The notes beneath the pieces were generated by a model. It was not told where the DNA came from and did no database searches. It saw only the letters and a list, made by a program, of their open reading frames with translations. Shown here piece after piece: positions 1 through 7,515 of a DNA stretch of 64,000 bases. The stretch's first letter is position 1. Every line of letters starts with the position of its first letter. The stretch lies in assembly GCA_964596125.1 (NCBI GenBank), contig CAZQRP010000008.1:54581-118580 (forward strand), written 5' to 3'. The stretch is from CAZQRP01 sp964596125. Its GTDB lineage: Bacteria; Chloroflexota; Dehalococcoidia; GIF9; UBA5629. Position numbers and translations under genes: made by a program.

Positions 1-728
1 TCATCCCAGGTTACTGTAATGCCATCTTCGCCGGAGCGAAATCCCCAACCGTTAATAATGATTTGCGTGCCAACCGGTCCGGAGAGGGGCTTGACCGTAA
101 TCCACGGAGTTACTATAAACTCAATTTTACCGATTTCGGCAGCGGTCGTAGTGCCGCTAAAGGAGCTGATAGAATGTTTGCCTCTGGTGGCATTGGGGAT
201 TGTGAAATCGGTATGCCACGAACCGAGCGAATTAGCCTCGATGGTTAAGCCAGGTTGAACATTGCCGTCCCAGGTTATTTTAATGTCTTCATCAAAGCTC
301 TTAAAACCGGTACCGGTGATTGTAACCGGAGACCATTCTTTACCTATGTGCGGGAAAATCTTTATCTGGGGGAGCACGGTGAAATCTACAGATCCGCTGC
401 TGCTGTCCCAATTACTGTCATCGGTAATGCTGATGACATGCTTACCTTTACCAGCGGTGGGAATGGTCAGGTTATAATTAAAGTTGCCAGTTTCAGAGAT
501 AGTTATATCACTGGCCACTATTTTACCGTCCCAGTAAATAGTAGCATGATGACCGATGAAGTTATTACCGCTAACTACGACAGTTGATCCTACAGTTCCG
601 GAGTCAGGATTTAATGATAGATTGGCAGCATGGACAATACCGGGGAGCAATAACAATGGTAGTAAGGGGAGAAGGATGGTGATTAAAGCTAATATCTTGA
701 ATACACTTAGATAGCGCATTAATTTCAT
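1..728 (-). CDS. secreted IPT/TIG-like repeat protein, C-terminal part outside window
   Basis: Reading leftward from an ATG at 728 (an alternative ATG is at 719), an open frame runs off the window edge. It begins MKLMRYLSVFKILALI, followed by a long hydrophobic stretch and a VHA-A-type signal peptidase site. After that come at least three repeats of about 75-80 residues. Each has the pattern of a glycine-rich strand (GTVGSTVVVSGNNF, then SPVTITGTGF, then GTQIIINGWGF), an I-x-W-D strand, and an ending like GKHSI. This layout matches IPT/TIG Ig-like folds of cell-surface proteins. It is therefore probably exported; the ligand is unknown. I see no clear Shine-Dalgarno sequence. The product cannot be named further without the missing end. 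Confidence 0.7.
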   Translation of the reverse strand, partial: MKLMRYLSVFKILALITILLPLLPLLLLPGIVHAANLSLNPDSGTVGSTVVVSGNNFIGHHATIYWDGKIVASDITISETGNFNYNLTIPTAGKGKHVISITDDSNWDSSSGSVDFTVLPQIKIFPHIGKEWSPVTITGTGFKSFDEDIKITWDGNVQPGLTIEANSLGSWHTDFTIPNATRGKHSISSFSGTTTAAEIGKIEFIVTPWITVKPLSGPVGTQIIINGWGFRSGEDGITVTWD

Positions 729-1054
729 CTGATGTAATAATCCATTGAACGTTACGGTTGATTAATTTAGAAACCAACCGGACAAACTTGAAGTTGATCC
801 AGGTAAATCATTACTATTTTTATAGCATAAAGTATCCGAACTGAAAAATCAATGTAGCGAATTACTTTAATGCTTCGAATAGGCGGCTCATAACCATGGA
901 GAGTGTCCCACCTCGCTTTACAAGTACTGCAAATAATAAGTCGGTGATTGCCTGCGTGTGCGTTGGTGCTCAATTTGACACGATGAGTAGGTATTGCTAG
1001 ACTTTTACCAGTTATACTTTATTGACCGGGTGAGAGAGTTCTTGGTATAGACAT
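729..1054. other. intergenic gap before tRNA-Asp, no gene recognised
   Basis: A leftward open frame of 68 codons sits at 767-973, but it has no ribosome binding site and no recognisable domain. I read this stretch as non-coding leader for the secreted protein and upstream region of tRNA-Asp. Confidence 0.5.
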
Positions 1055-1131
1055 GGCCCCGTAGTGTAGTGGATTAACATGCCACCCTGTCACGGTGGAG
1101 ATCGTGGGTTCGAATCCCATCGGGGTCGCCA
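1055..1131 (+). tRNA. tRNA-Asp (anticodon GTC), CCA encoded
   Basis: A full cloverleaf is visible. The acceptor stem GGCCCCG pairs with CGGGGTC with one G-T pair. The anticodon stem CCACC/GGTGG encloses the loop CTGTCAC, which places GTC at 1089-1091. The T arm carries GGTTCGAATCC. The discriminator G and an encoded CCA end the gene at 1131. Its 3' end and downstream flank reappear in degraded form near 16,821 and 20,279, so this tRNA has probably served as an integration site. Confidence 0.95.
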
Positions 1132-1177
1132 CTCCAAACTTTTTATTGACACCAGAGCTTTATCCTGTCATCATCAA

Positions 1178-1364
1178 TTTGCCTTTCAAGACTAATCACA
1201 AGCTATCGCCATCTACATGGCTAGAAATCATTGATCAATGTAAGTTCAAGAGCCTGCGTGCTTTAGCTAAAGAATATGGGGTATCCTATGAATCAGTGAG
1301 AAGGGCACTTCATAGAGCTAGGTTGACGATATCTGAATCACAAAGATACAAGTGCAAGAAGTGA
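1178..1364 (+). pseudogene. helix-turn-helix fragment, recombinase/transposase-like remnant
   Basis: An open frame reads out of the tRNA gene (nominal start 1095) and ends at 1364. Only its second half looks like protein: a segment with SLRALAKEYGVSYESVRRAL, the alanine/glycine/serine spacing of a helix-turn-helix as in resolvase or transposase DNA-binding domains. The apparent start lies inside tRNA-Asp, so that start is not credible; no ribosome binding site precedes an internal start. It may be the remnant of an element that integrated at the tRNA 3' end. It could also be chance; confidence is low. Confidence 0.3.
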
Positions 1365-1401
1365 CGTGTAGTAAATTTTACTAACAAGCAGAAACCAAGA
1401 A

Positions 1402-1429
1402 TTTCAGTATAATATCAGTTATACTGAAA
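1402..1429. repeat. 11-bp inverted repeat
   Basis: TTTCAGTATAA and TTATACTGAAA form perfect 11-base arms around a 6-base spacer. There is no downstream T-run, so it is more operator-like or a relic element end than a terminator. Confidence 0.6.
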
Positions 1430-1510
1430 ATACATACGATATCGTAAATATGCTTCAAAGACTTTCATAGACCACTACGTATTCTAGAAAGGTCGTTGGT
1501 AATTTCGAGT

Positions 1511-2110
1511 CTATACTTCTCTCAATTGATAATCCCTGAAGATTAATTTCCACAGTGAAGCCTTTTCATATTTAGTTACTGTCCTTTGTTTTTCGACTTG
1601 AATAGGAACTTGGCGATATCTCGTGACTTCCTTAGTCTCCGTATCCCATTCTTTATAAACAACCAGGTTAAATCTATCCTCGTATTTTGCTGATAGAGAT
1701 CCTTTGACCCGGAAATAATAGGTATCGGGCATCACAGGAAATTTAAATTGTCCTAACTGAGTGTATTCAGCACTTGAATATAAAACAAGGCCACGAGAAT
1801 TACTGACCGTAAGTTTACCCTTAATAAATAGCTGATCCACATCCATATTTGAAGTGTCTTGGTCAATCAGCATAGCCATTATACCAGTAGAAAATTCACC
1901 AGTTAAATACCCTTTGGTGTTCACTGTTACAGGAACAATTGTTAGCATATGATAGTTGTTATTAAGGATCATCTGTTTCTTCGGCGATATTTTAAAAGTT
2001 ACTACTTCTTTATAAGGCTCTTCTTTATACTCGGTTTCAGTATAGGTCTCATTAATTTCAACCGGCACTTTCCATAGCGGCAAACTAAAGACAACGGCAA
2101 GAATTACCAC
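1511..2110 (-). CDS. membrane-anchored protein of unknown function, probably frameshifted near its start
   Basis: I do not recognise the family. From a GTG at 2110 the frame gives 199 residues: one N-terminal hydrophobic segment (VILAVVFSLPLW) and then an exported, mainly beta-type domain rich in charged and aromatic residues, with a Tyr/Glu-rich start (TETEYKEEPYKEV) and a basic end. An ATG at 2166 opens another frame that reads MDIFSNQISNSVQK and then stops at 2124. Adding one A to the A-run at 2126-2129 (read on the minus strand) would join it to GLIIVVVILAVV, giving a normal cytoplasmic tail plus membrane anchor. The gene is thus either a recent frameshift or contains a sequencing error. 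Function unknown; location probably outer face of the membrane. Confidence 0.55.
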   Translation of the reverse strand: MVILAVVFSLPLWKVPVEINETYTETEYKEEPYKEVVTFKISPKKQMILNNNYHMLTIVPVTVNTKGYLTGEFSTGIMAMLIDQDTSNMDVDQLFIKGKLTVSNSRGLVLYSSAEYTQLGQFKFPVMPDTYYFRVKGSLSAKYEDRFNLVVYKEWDTETKEVTRYRQVPIQVEKQRTVTKYEKASLWKLIFRDYQLREV

Positions 2111-2245
2111 AACTATAATTAAGCCTTTTGAACGCTATTGGAAATCTGGTTACTAAAAATATCCATCCTATAGATGGCGTTATCAGAACTGTAACCTGCC
2201 TGTCAATCCGCATCTCCTAGCAATAGTTATAAGACTGAGATCAAT

Positions 2246-2347
2246 TTAACTCTTCCCAATCCTGAACATCTTGGTCCCACAATTAGGACACACACCCTGC
2301 GTAGCCGGCTTCCCATTCTTCATGGTAATAGCTTTGGCATCCTTCAT
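2246..2347 (-). pseudogene. DUF5679-like zinc-ribbon gene, copy 1, truncated 5' end
   Basis: The frame from the ATG at 2347 encodes 33 residues, MKDAKAITMKNGKPATQG... ending FRIGKS. These match the last 33 residues of the intact copies at 13,940-14,080 and 14,934-15,074. The first CxxC pair (CMKC in the intact copies), the promoter and the AGGAGG site are missing. They are replaced just upstream by a repeat (2371-2443) that is also found at 11,697. The reading frame continues upstream to 2431 through unrelated sequence. With only one CxxC left, a stable zinc site is unlikely. Confidence 0.65.
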
Positions 2348-2370
2348 CTCCCTTCTCTTAGCTCCTCTAT

Positions 2371-2443
2371 GCAAGGATGCAGAAAAGAAGTGGAATATAT
2401 AGATATATTTAAATAGACTGCTTTTTTGCATTTGTGCATCTTC
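2371..2443. repeat. dispersed repeat R1 (partner at 11697-11768)
   Basis: About 73 bases match 11,697-11,768 with few changes and one small gap: both begin GCAAGGATGCAG, both have a GGAATATAT/GATATAT centre, and both end TAGACTGCTTTTTT...TGTGCATCTTC. This copy abuts the truncated zinc-ribbon gene, so it may mark an insertion or recombination junction. Confidence 0.75.
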
Positions 2444-2582
2444 TTAATCTCACTTAACCGATCATGACTTAATGCTTTCTTTCCAGATGTTCCGGAATCG
2501 CATGATAGCGGTTGCTTGTGCTCTTTTTTATTTCAAGTGGATTAGGGAAAACAGCCAATTAATCTACAGCTACTCTAATTTA

Positions 2583-2612
2583 ATAAGTGGTATCCTTTGT
2601 TGGGGCAGGTCA
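2583..2612. mobile_element. possible IS3-type right-end scar
   Basis: The 12-mer AGTGGTATCCTT here also follows the transposase C-terminal remnant at 15,188-15,265. It is succeeded by GGGGCAGGTCA, a sequence typical in style of IS3-family ends. No transposase remains beside it. Confidence 0.3.
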
Positions 2613-2623
2613 ACTATTTGGTG

Positions 2624-4510
2624 TTAAAAATGCATTTTTGCCTTTCTAATTGTAAGTAGGGTAATTACTACAAATAAAGATATACCTATTATCAACGCAA
2701 TTTCATAACCTCCCATAAAGAAATATGCCAATAATCCCCCGAGAGAAGCAAAACAGATAATGGCTTCCAACTTACTTAGTTTGGTAAAAAGATAATTGAA
2801 TGATATTGCACTAATTGTCACAATAACTAATACAGCAGCAATTATTGATACTGAACCACCTAAAGGTCCTGTAGCTGATGTGAATTGACCTAGCAAAGCC
2901 GGTTCATAAACAAACATAAATGGTATGACATAGCCAGGAGCAGCTATTCTAATTGCTTGAATAGCCGTTTTAAGAAAGCTACTGCCAGCTACCCTTGAAG
3001 CAATAAGGGGTGCTGGAGCCGTAGGTGGAGTTAAAAAACCAATCACGGCAAAGAATAGTGCAAAGAAGTGCGCTTGAATTATGCTTAAGCCCATTTTTGT
3101 TAATGTAGGACCTACTAACAATGCTACTATAAGATATCCCCCAGATGTTGGTACTGCACAACCCAGAAGTAGTGACACAAACATTGTAAGAACTAAGATG
3201 ACTAATAAGTTTCCTCCTGACAATGTTTGTGTTACGCTGACAACCTTTGGTCCAAGGGCTGTTAGTGACATTACTGCAACAAATATACCTGATGTAGCCA
3301 ACATCGTTGCAATTCCTGCCCCCATTTTTGCGCCTTTTGTGAGACCATCGACCAAAACCTTCATTGAAGGGCGGGTTTCCTTAGATATGAGACCTAAAAG
3401 TATAGCTGCTATTGTAGCCCATGCGGCGGCATACATCGGAGAAAGATGTAGTGCTAACAATGTCACTATAATTGCAAATGGTATAATAAAAAGTGGTAGT
3501 CGACGGATTAATAACTTAATATCAGTATATTCTTTTGAAAGAGGTATTTTTTCTCTCTTAGCATATATGTATATTGAAATTGCAGCATTAAAATAATATA
3601 GCAATGCGGGGATAATTGCAGCTAGACATATATTATAATAGGGAATTCCTGTAAGGGACATCATTATAAATGCTGCTGTCCCCATTACTGGAGGCAAAAG
3701 GAGCCCACCACTGGAGGCGACCGCCTCAACTGCACCAGCAAATTCCGGTGAAAAGCCGCTTTTTTTCATTAAGGGTATAGTGAATGTTCCTGTGAGCAGA
3801 ACATTGGCTGATGCGCCTCCAGTAATACTACCTACCAAAGCACTTGAAACTACCGCCGTCTGAGCTGGACCCCCATACAATTTTTGGCCTATTAGTGTAC
3901 CTAATAAAGAAAAGAACTCGGAAGCTTTCGTGATCTGTAAGATAGCACCAAATAAAACAAAAAGAAAGACAACGTTGGATGAAATATATAGGAGATTGCT
4001 ATAGATACCCGTGCTCATATTAACTGAAAACCAGGATATTGCTCTACTAAACGAAATTAATGGGTGGCGTAGCGGTATAGGTAACATATGGCCGAACAAA
4101 GTATAAGCTATAAAAATCAAGGCAAATATAGGCAATGCCACACCAGAGGATCTCCTACAGGTATCAAGCACTACAACTACTAAAATAATTCCTATTAAAA
4201 GATCGAAGGTATTTGGAAGTCCAGCCCGCAGTTCCAGAGCTGCTGCATTTTTATAGACATAACTCACGGAAATTAGGGCCATGATTAACAGCACAGATAC
4301 AATAACTATATTTTGCCTCTGCCTCTTCTCGGTTGCGTCCTGTAGTGCTGGCAAGAGAACTAATAGTAAAGCGAATGTAAGGTGAGTATTAATATGTAAT
4401 ATCGGTTCAAGTGGCGATAAAATCACCCCAATGATTTGATAAACTACCATACACAAGGCTATGAAAGGTATGATATTATTAAGAATCATCCTAAATTGAA
4501 TGTGCTTCAT
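2624..4510 (-). CDS. fused TRAP transporter permease (4TM/12TM, TAXI type)
   Basis: This 628-residue, almost wholly hydrophobic protein has the layout of fused DctQ-DctM permeases. The N-terminal membrane bundle (about residues 1-110) corresponds to the small subunit. The remainder corresponds to the large DctM subunit, with glycine-rich loops such as GGPAQTAVVSSALVGSITGGASANV (shown in part) and GFLTPPTAPAP. It would import a carboxylate-type solute with a Na+ or H+ gradient, using the binding protein encoded just upstream (4622-5656). It is the last gene of the leftward operon starting at 9250. No clear Shine-Dalgarno precedes the ATG at 4510. A long palindrome separates it from the binding-protein gene and may lower its expression relative to that gene. 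The substrate cannot be read from the sequence. Confidence 0.9.
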   Translation of the reverse strand: MKHIQFRMILNNIIPFIALCMVVYQIIGVILSPLEPILHINTHLTFALLLVLLPALQDATEKRQRQNIVIVSVLLIMALISVSYVYKNAAALELRAGLPNTFDLLIGIILVVVVLDTCRRSSGVALPIFALIFIAYTLFGHMLPIPLRHPLISFSRAISWFSVNMSTGIYSNLLYISSNVVFLFVLFGAILQITKASEFFSLLGTLIGQKLYGGPAQTAVVSSALVGSITGGASANVLLTGTFTIPLMKKSGFSPEFAGAVEAVASSGGLLLPPVMGTAAFIMMSLTGIPYYNICLAAIIPALLYYFNAAISIYIYAKREKIPLSKEYTDIKLLIRRLPLFIIPFAIIVTLLALHLSPMYAAAWATIAAILLGLISKETRPSMKVLVDGLTKGAKMGAGIATMLATSGIFVAVMSLTALGPKVVSVTQTLSGGNLLVILVLTMFVSLLLGCAVPTSGGYLIVALLVGPTLTKMGLSIIQAHFFALFFAVIGFLTPPTAPAPLIASRVAGSSFLKTAIQAIRIAAPGYVIPFMFVYEPALLGQFTSATGPLGGSVSIIAAVLVIVTISAISFNYLFTKLSKLEAIICFASLGGLLAYFFMGGYEIALIIGISLFVVITLLTIRKAKMHF

Positions 4511-4560
4511 TTTGTAAACAGTACAGTAATATAAGATTAGTATTTGGAATATTCATCTTT

Positions 4561-4596
4561 AATCTTTTTGCAGGGAAACTTCCCTGCAAAAAGATT
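4561..4596. repeat. perfect 17-bp-arm palindrome between binding protein and permease
   Basis: The arms AATCTTTTTGCAGGGAA and TTCCCTGCAAAAAGATT are exactly complementary around a 2-base loop. In RNA from either strand the GC core is preceded by U and followed by A, so it is not a textbook terminator. It fits better as a processing or stabilising hairpin, or an attenuator, that gives more binding protein than permease. Confidence 0.7.
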
Positions 4597-4621
4597 AAGT
4601 ATATTTATTTATTATACAATC

Positions 4622-5656
4622 CTATTTTACATATCCCCGTTCTTTATAGTATTTCCAAGCACCGGGATGTACATTATCTTTTGTCATCATGGGAGCATTA
4701 GCAATAAACTTCCCGTTCATTGCCCCACCAGCGAGTATAGGTATATATTCACCAAATAACTTGGAGTTTTCGTCTATCAGCTTGACTAATTCATATACAA
4801 CCTTGTCATCAACTTCTTGACCACAAACAAGCAGACTAGCCGTAGATATGTGACCAACATCGGCAGGTGGTATATTTGTTCCTACTGATCCCTTACGTAA
4901 TACAAAATGCCCATGCAAATAAGGAGTAGCTGCATTAACTTTGTCAACATCCTCTTTGCTAATGTTAATCCAGTAGGTTGTTTTTGCGCTCACAATTTCC
5001 TGAGCATAAGAGCTAATTTGAACTGCATCTGTTCCCCAGTTAACATTAGTACAGAGAGCCGCATCTATCATCCCAGTAATAAGACCATCTTTGAGAGCAC
5101 CTGTTTGGAGCCCGACAATATCGCACTTTTCTAAAATACCCCAGCCGTCCTTCAATAAAGCATCACTAGCAATACGGAAGCCATGTCCCTGGGAACGGGT
5201 CCCCAATTTCTTACCAATCAAATCGCTAGGTGTCTTTAATTGCGAATTATAAGTAACAAATGTGTGAGCTATATCTTCATCCTGTAATATGATCTTGACC
5301 CCTTCAAATTTTTTAGGGTAAGGCTCCATTCCTCTCAGTGCATAAGCCAAGCCGGGAGGAGACATACTCCAGAGTATTTTTTGTTTGGCGTCTGCAGCTG
5401 CAGTATCCCAAAGCTGTATCCTTTCTAAGTCTGTAGTACCTTCTGCATGCGAAATTCTAAGCCAAGGATGTTGTTTATTTGCAATATCTGCCAAGGCTGC
5501 CATAATAGCATAGTTTGTAGTCCGGGATTGTGAAGAAAATAGGTCAAGATTGATTAATTCATGTTCTCCTGGTGCTGCTCCTTGAGCACAAGCAGTTAAT
5601 ATCGACAACCAAAATAATACCAAGAACACTATTATAAATAACTTATTTTTTCTCAT
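4622..5656 (-). CDS. TAXI-family TRAP solute-binding lipoprotein
   Basis: The 344-residue product from the ATG at 5656 starts MRKNKLFIIVFLVLFWLSIL and has an LTAC lipobox, so it is a lipid-anchored binding protein. I chose this start because a G-rich purine site (GGGGGAAAAG) lies just upstream; longer starts have none. The body has the TAXI pattern: an N-terminal segment near NYAIMAALADIANKQHP, a central DLIGKKLGTRSQGHGFR motif, and a C-terminal HPGAWKYYKERG. It would capture a solute outside the membrane and pass it to the fused permease encoded downstream. It lies 121 bases after the UbiD gene in the same operon. The ligand is unknown; an aromatic or unsaturated carboxylate would fit the neighbours. 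Confidence 0.9.
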   Translation of the reverse strand: MRKNKLFIIVFLVLFWLSILTACAQGAAPGEHELINLDLFSSQSRTTNYAIMAALADIANKQHPWLRISHAEGTTDLERIQLWDTAAADAKQKILWSMSPPGLAYALRGMEPYPKKFEGVKIILQDEDIAHTFVTYNSQLKTPSDLIGKKLGTRSQGHGFRIASDALLKDGWGILEKCDIVGLQTGALKDGLITGMIDAALCTNVNWGTDAVQISSYAQEIVSAKTTYWINISKEDVDKVNAATPYLHGHFVLRKGSVGTNIPPADVGHISTASLLVCGQEVDDKVVYELVKLIDENSKLFGEYIPILAGGAMNGKFIANAPMMTKDNVHPGAWKYYKERGYVK

Positions 5657-5777
5657 CTTTTCCCCCTTTTTTTTAATAATGAATATGATCATAATAAGTC
5701 CATGGCACACCTCCCAATGAGCTGCAATTTTGACAACTTACCTATACGCGAGAATTAGAGATTAGGTGTTCCAGTAA

Positions 5778-7202
5778 CTAAATCGTTTTGAACCATTTTC
5801 GCCTGACTTCATTAATATAATTCGACTCATATTCAATCACTTTAGGGAATTCACTTATCCACTCATATGGCTTACAAGCATCAATAATTGCCCTAGAATT
5901 GAAAAAGGCGGGTGCAGGCTTCCTAATTGTGGGATCCAGTGGAGTGCTCCAAGTTCTACGAATAATATCTATATCCTTTTCAGGATCTGATCTAGTACAC
6001 AGTGCCCATACAACCTCATCAATATTAGACGGATCAATATCCTCATCAACAACTACTACATATCTCCCATGAAAAGCGCCAATAAGGCTACCTTGAGAAG
6101 CTGCAATTGCTGCCTGTTTAGCATGTCCAGCATATCGTTGCTTTATTGAAATAATTATCAATAGTTGTCCAGCCATCTTGCTCACCCAAACACCTTTAAT
6201 ATCAGGAACTCCACATCTTAACAAGTCATTGTGAAGTAGAGCACTCCAGACTAGTGATCGATAATAATCAGATTCGCTGGGGGGTCGCCCTGGAGGACAG
6301 CCAAGTATTATAGGATTGTTTCGATAATAAATTCGCTCAACTTCAATTATGGGTGTAGGTCGCTCACCACTAGCATAATAACCAGTCCATTCTCCAAATG
6401 GTCCCTCCATTTTTGCTTTGTCAGGTGGACACCATCCAACTAGTACGATTTCACTATTCACCGGTATTAACAAACCTGTTAATTCTTCTTTAATTACCTT
6501 AACTGATTCCCCACTGATAGCACCTATTATTTTATATTCCATTCCTGAAGCAACAGGTGAACCTGCAATCCTAAAAATTAGTGGATGTGACCCTATTGCT
6601 ACCGCCACAGGGCAACGTTCGCCTCTATTATGGTATTTCTCATAATGTACCCTACCATGATGACCTGGCGATATATAAAGGGCGCACGTATTGCTATCGT
6701 GAATCATAATCCTATACGTACCTAAATTTGTCTCTTTCGTGTCTGGATCCGTTGTAATAACAACATCACCTGTACCTATGTATCTTCCTCCATCTAACTC
6801 GTGCCACTTTGGTACAGGAAACTTAAAAAGATCTACCTCTTTATCAGTTACACAATTTTCAAGTATTGGGCCGCTCTCCACAAAATGTGGTTGGAATTTA
6901 TCTGCAATATTTTCCCAATATGGAAGCTTTTCTCGAAGAAAATCTACTGATTCCAAATTTGAATATTCATGTGGAATAGCCATAGTGAGCTTAGTTCTAC
7001 TAGGTGTTGATGTTGAACATGTTAATACTTTAAAGCCACTTGGATAACTTTTAATATTGTCAAAAAGAAGCGCTGGATGGCCTTCCGTTTTCCAATTAAT
7101 TGCAGTAACACAACCAATCTCCAAATTCCAATCCGCTCCATTTATTTTTCTAAGTTCATTTAATTTTTCAACCTCTTTAAGCCAAACACGCAAGTCTAGC
7201 AT
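5778..7202 (-). CDS. UbiD-family decarboxylase
   Basis: The protein is 474 residues from an ATG at 7202 with AGGAGG six bases upstream. UbiD enzymes use prenylated FMN to remove or add CO2 on aromatic or alpha,beta-unsaturated acids. The catalytic set seen in the family is present: Arg164 in GTYRIMI, and Glu266 and Glu271 in MEGPFGEWTGYY. Other family stretches include GRPPSESDYYRS and the C-terminal VDEDIDPSN. It follows the ferredoxin gene and precedes the TRAP binding-protein gene in the leftward operon, so the imported acid is plausibly its substrate or product. The prenyltransferase UbiX that makes the cofactor is not in this window. Which acid is used cannot be told from sequence. Confidence 0.9.
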   Translation of the reverse strand: MLDLRVWLKEVEKLNELRKINGADWNLEIGCVTAINWKTEGHPALLFDNIKSYPSGFKVLTCSTSTPSRTKLTMAIPHEYSNLESVDFLREKLPYWENIADKFQPHFVESGPILENCVTDKEVDLFKFPVPKWHELDGGRYIGTGDVVITTDPDTKETNLGTYRIMIHDSNTCALYISPGHHGRVHYEKYHNRGERCPVAVAIGSHPLIFRIAGSPVASGMEYKIIGAISGESVKVIKEELTGLLIPVNSEIVLVGWCPPDKAKMEGPFGEWTGYYASGERPTPIIEVERIYYRNNPIILGCPPGRPPSESDYYRSLVWSALLHNDLLRCGVPDIKGVWVSKMAGQLLIIISIKQRYAGHAKQAAIAASQGSLIGAFHGRYVVVVDEDIDPSNIDEVVWALCTRSDPEKDIDIIRRTWSTPLDPTIRKPAPAFFNSRAIIDACKPYEWISEFPKVIEYESNYINEVRRKWFKTI

Positions 7203-7278
7203 GCTACCTCCTTTTTTAAACAATTGGATTATTTTTTATATAAAAAGTAAAGACATCTTGATAGCTAAATTAAAATCT

Positions 7279-7515
7279 TTAATATGGTAATATCAATACT
7301 CTCGCTGTCAGTGGGGATACGGATATAGCATTTGTTGGACAGTTATTAGCGCACTGAAAGCAGACTACACAATCTTCAGAATATGCTATATAAGCTTTTT
7401 GTTCACCATGATCAAATCTAATTGCGTCCATGGGGCAATCATCGTAGCACATTTGGCAGCCGTTACATAGATCTTTGTCAATTCGCTCTATAACCACTAG
7501 AATCCTACTAATCAC
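7279..7515 (-). CDS. 2[4Fe-4S] ferredoxin
   Basis: This 78-residue protein has two classic clusters: Cys17-x2-Cys20-x2-Cys23-x3-Cys27-Pro and Cys49-x2-Cys52-x2-Cys55-x3-Cys59-Pro. It is therefore an electron carrier with two [4Fe-4S] centres. Its start overlaps the end of the flavoprotein gene (7508-9250) by eight bases, so the two are probably translated together and work as partners, much as AprA works with AprB or a fumarate-reductase-type flavoprotein works with its iron-sulfur subunit. It is short, lacking the C-terminal tail of AprB. The electron partner is unknown. Confidence 0.9.
   Translation of the reverse strand: MISRILVVIERIDKDLCNGCQMCYDDCPMDAIRFDHGEQKAYIAYSEDCVVCFQCANNCPTNAISVSPLTARVLILPY

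Noticed and set aside
767..973. 68-codon leftward reading frame
   Set aside because: No ribosome site, no recognisable domain, and biased composition; likely chance.
1095..1177. N-terminal part of the reading frame that starts inside tRNA-Asp
   Set aside because: The tRNA call is certain; the frame there is a by-product of tRNA sequence.
3081..3596. 171-codon rightward frame opposite the TRAP permease
   Set aside because: It is antisense to a well supported membrane protein and shows no domain.
4561..4596. Rho-independent terminator
   Set aside because: The palindrome lacks a U-run after the GC stem on either strand, so I list it as a repeat/hairpin instead.
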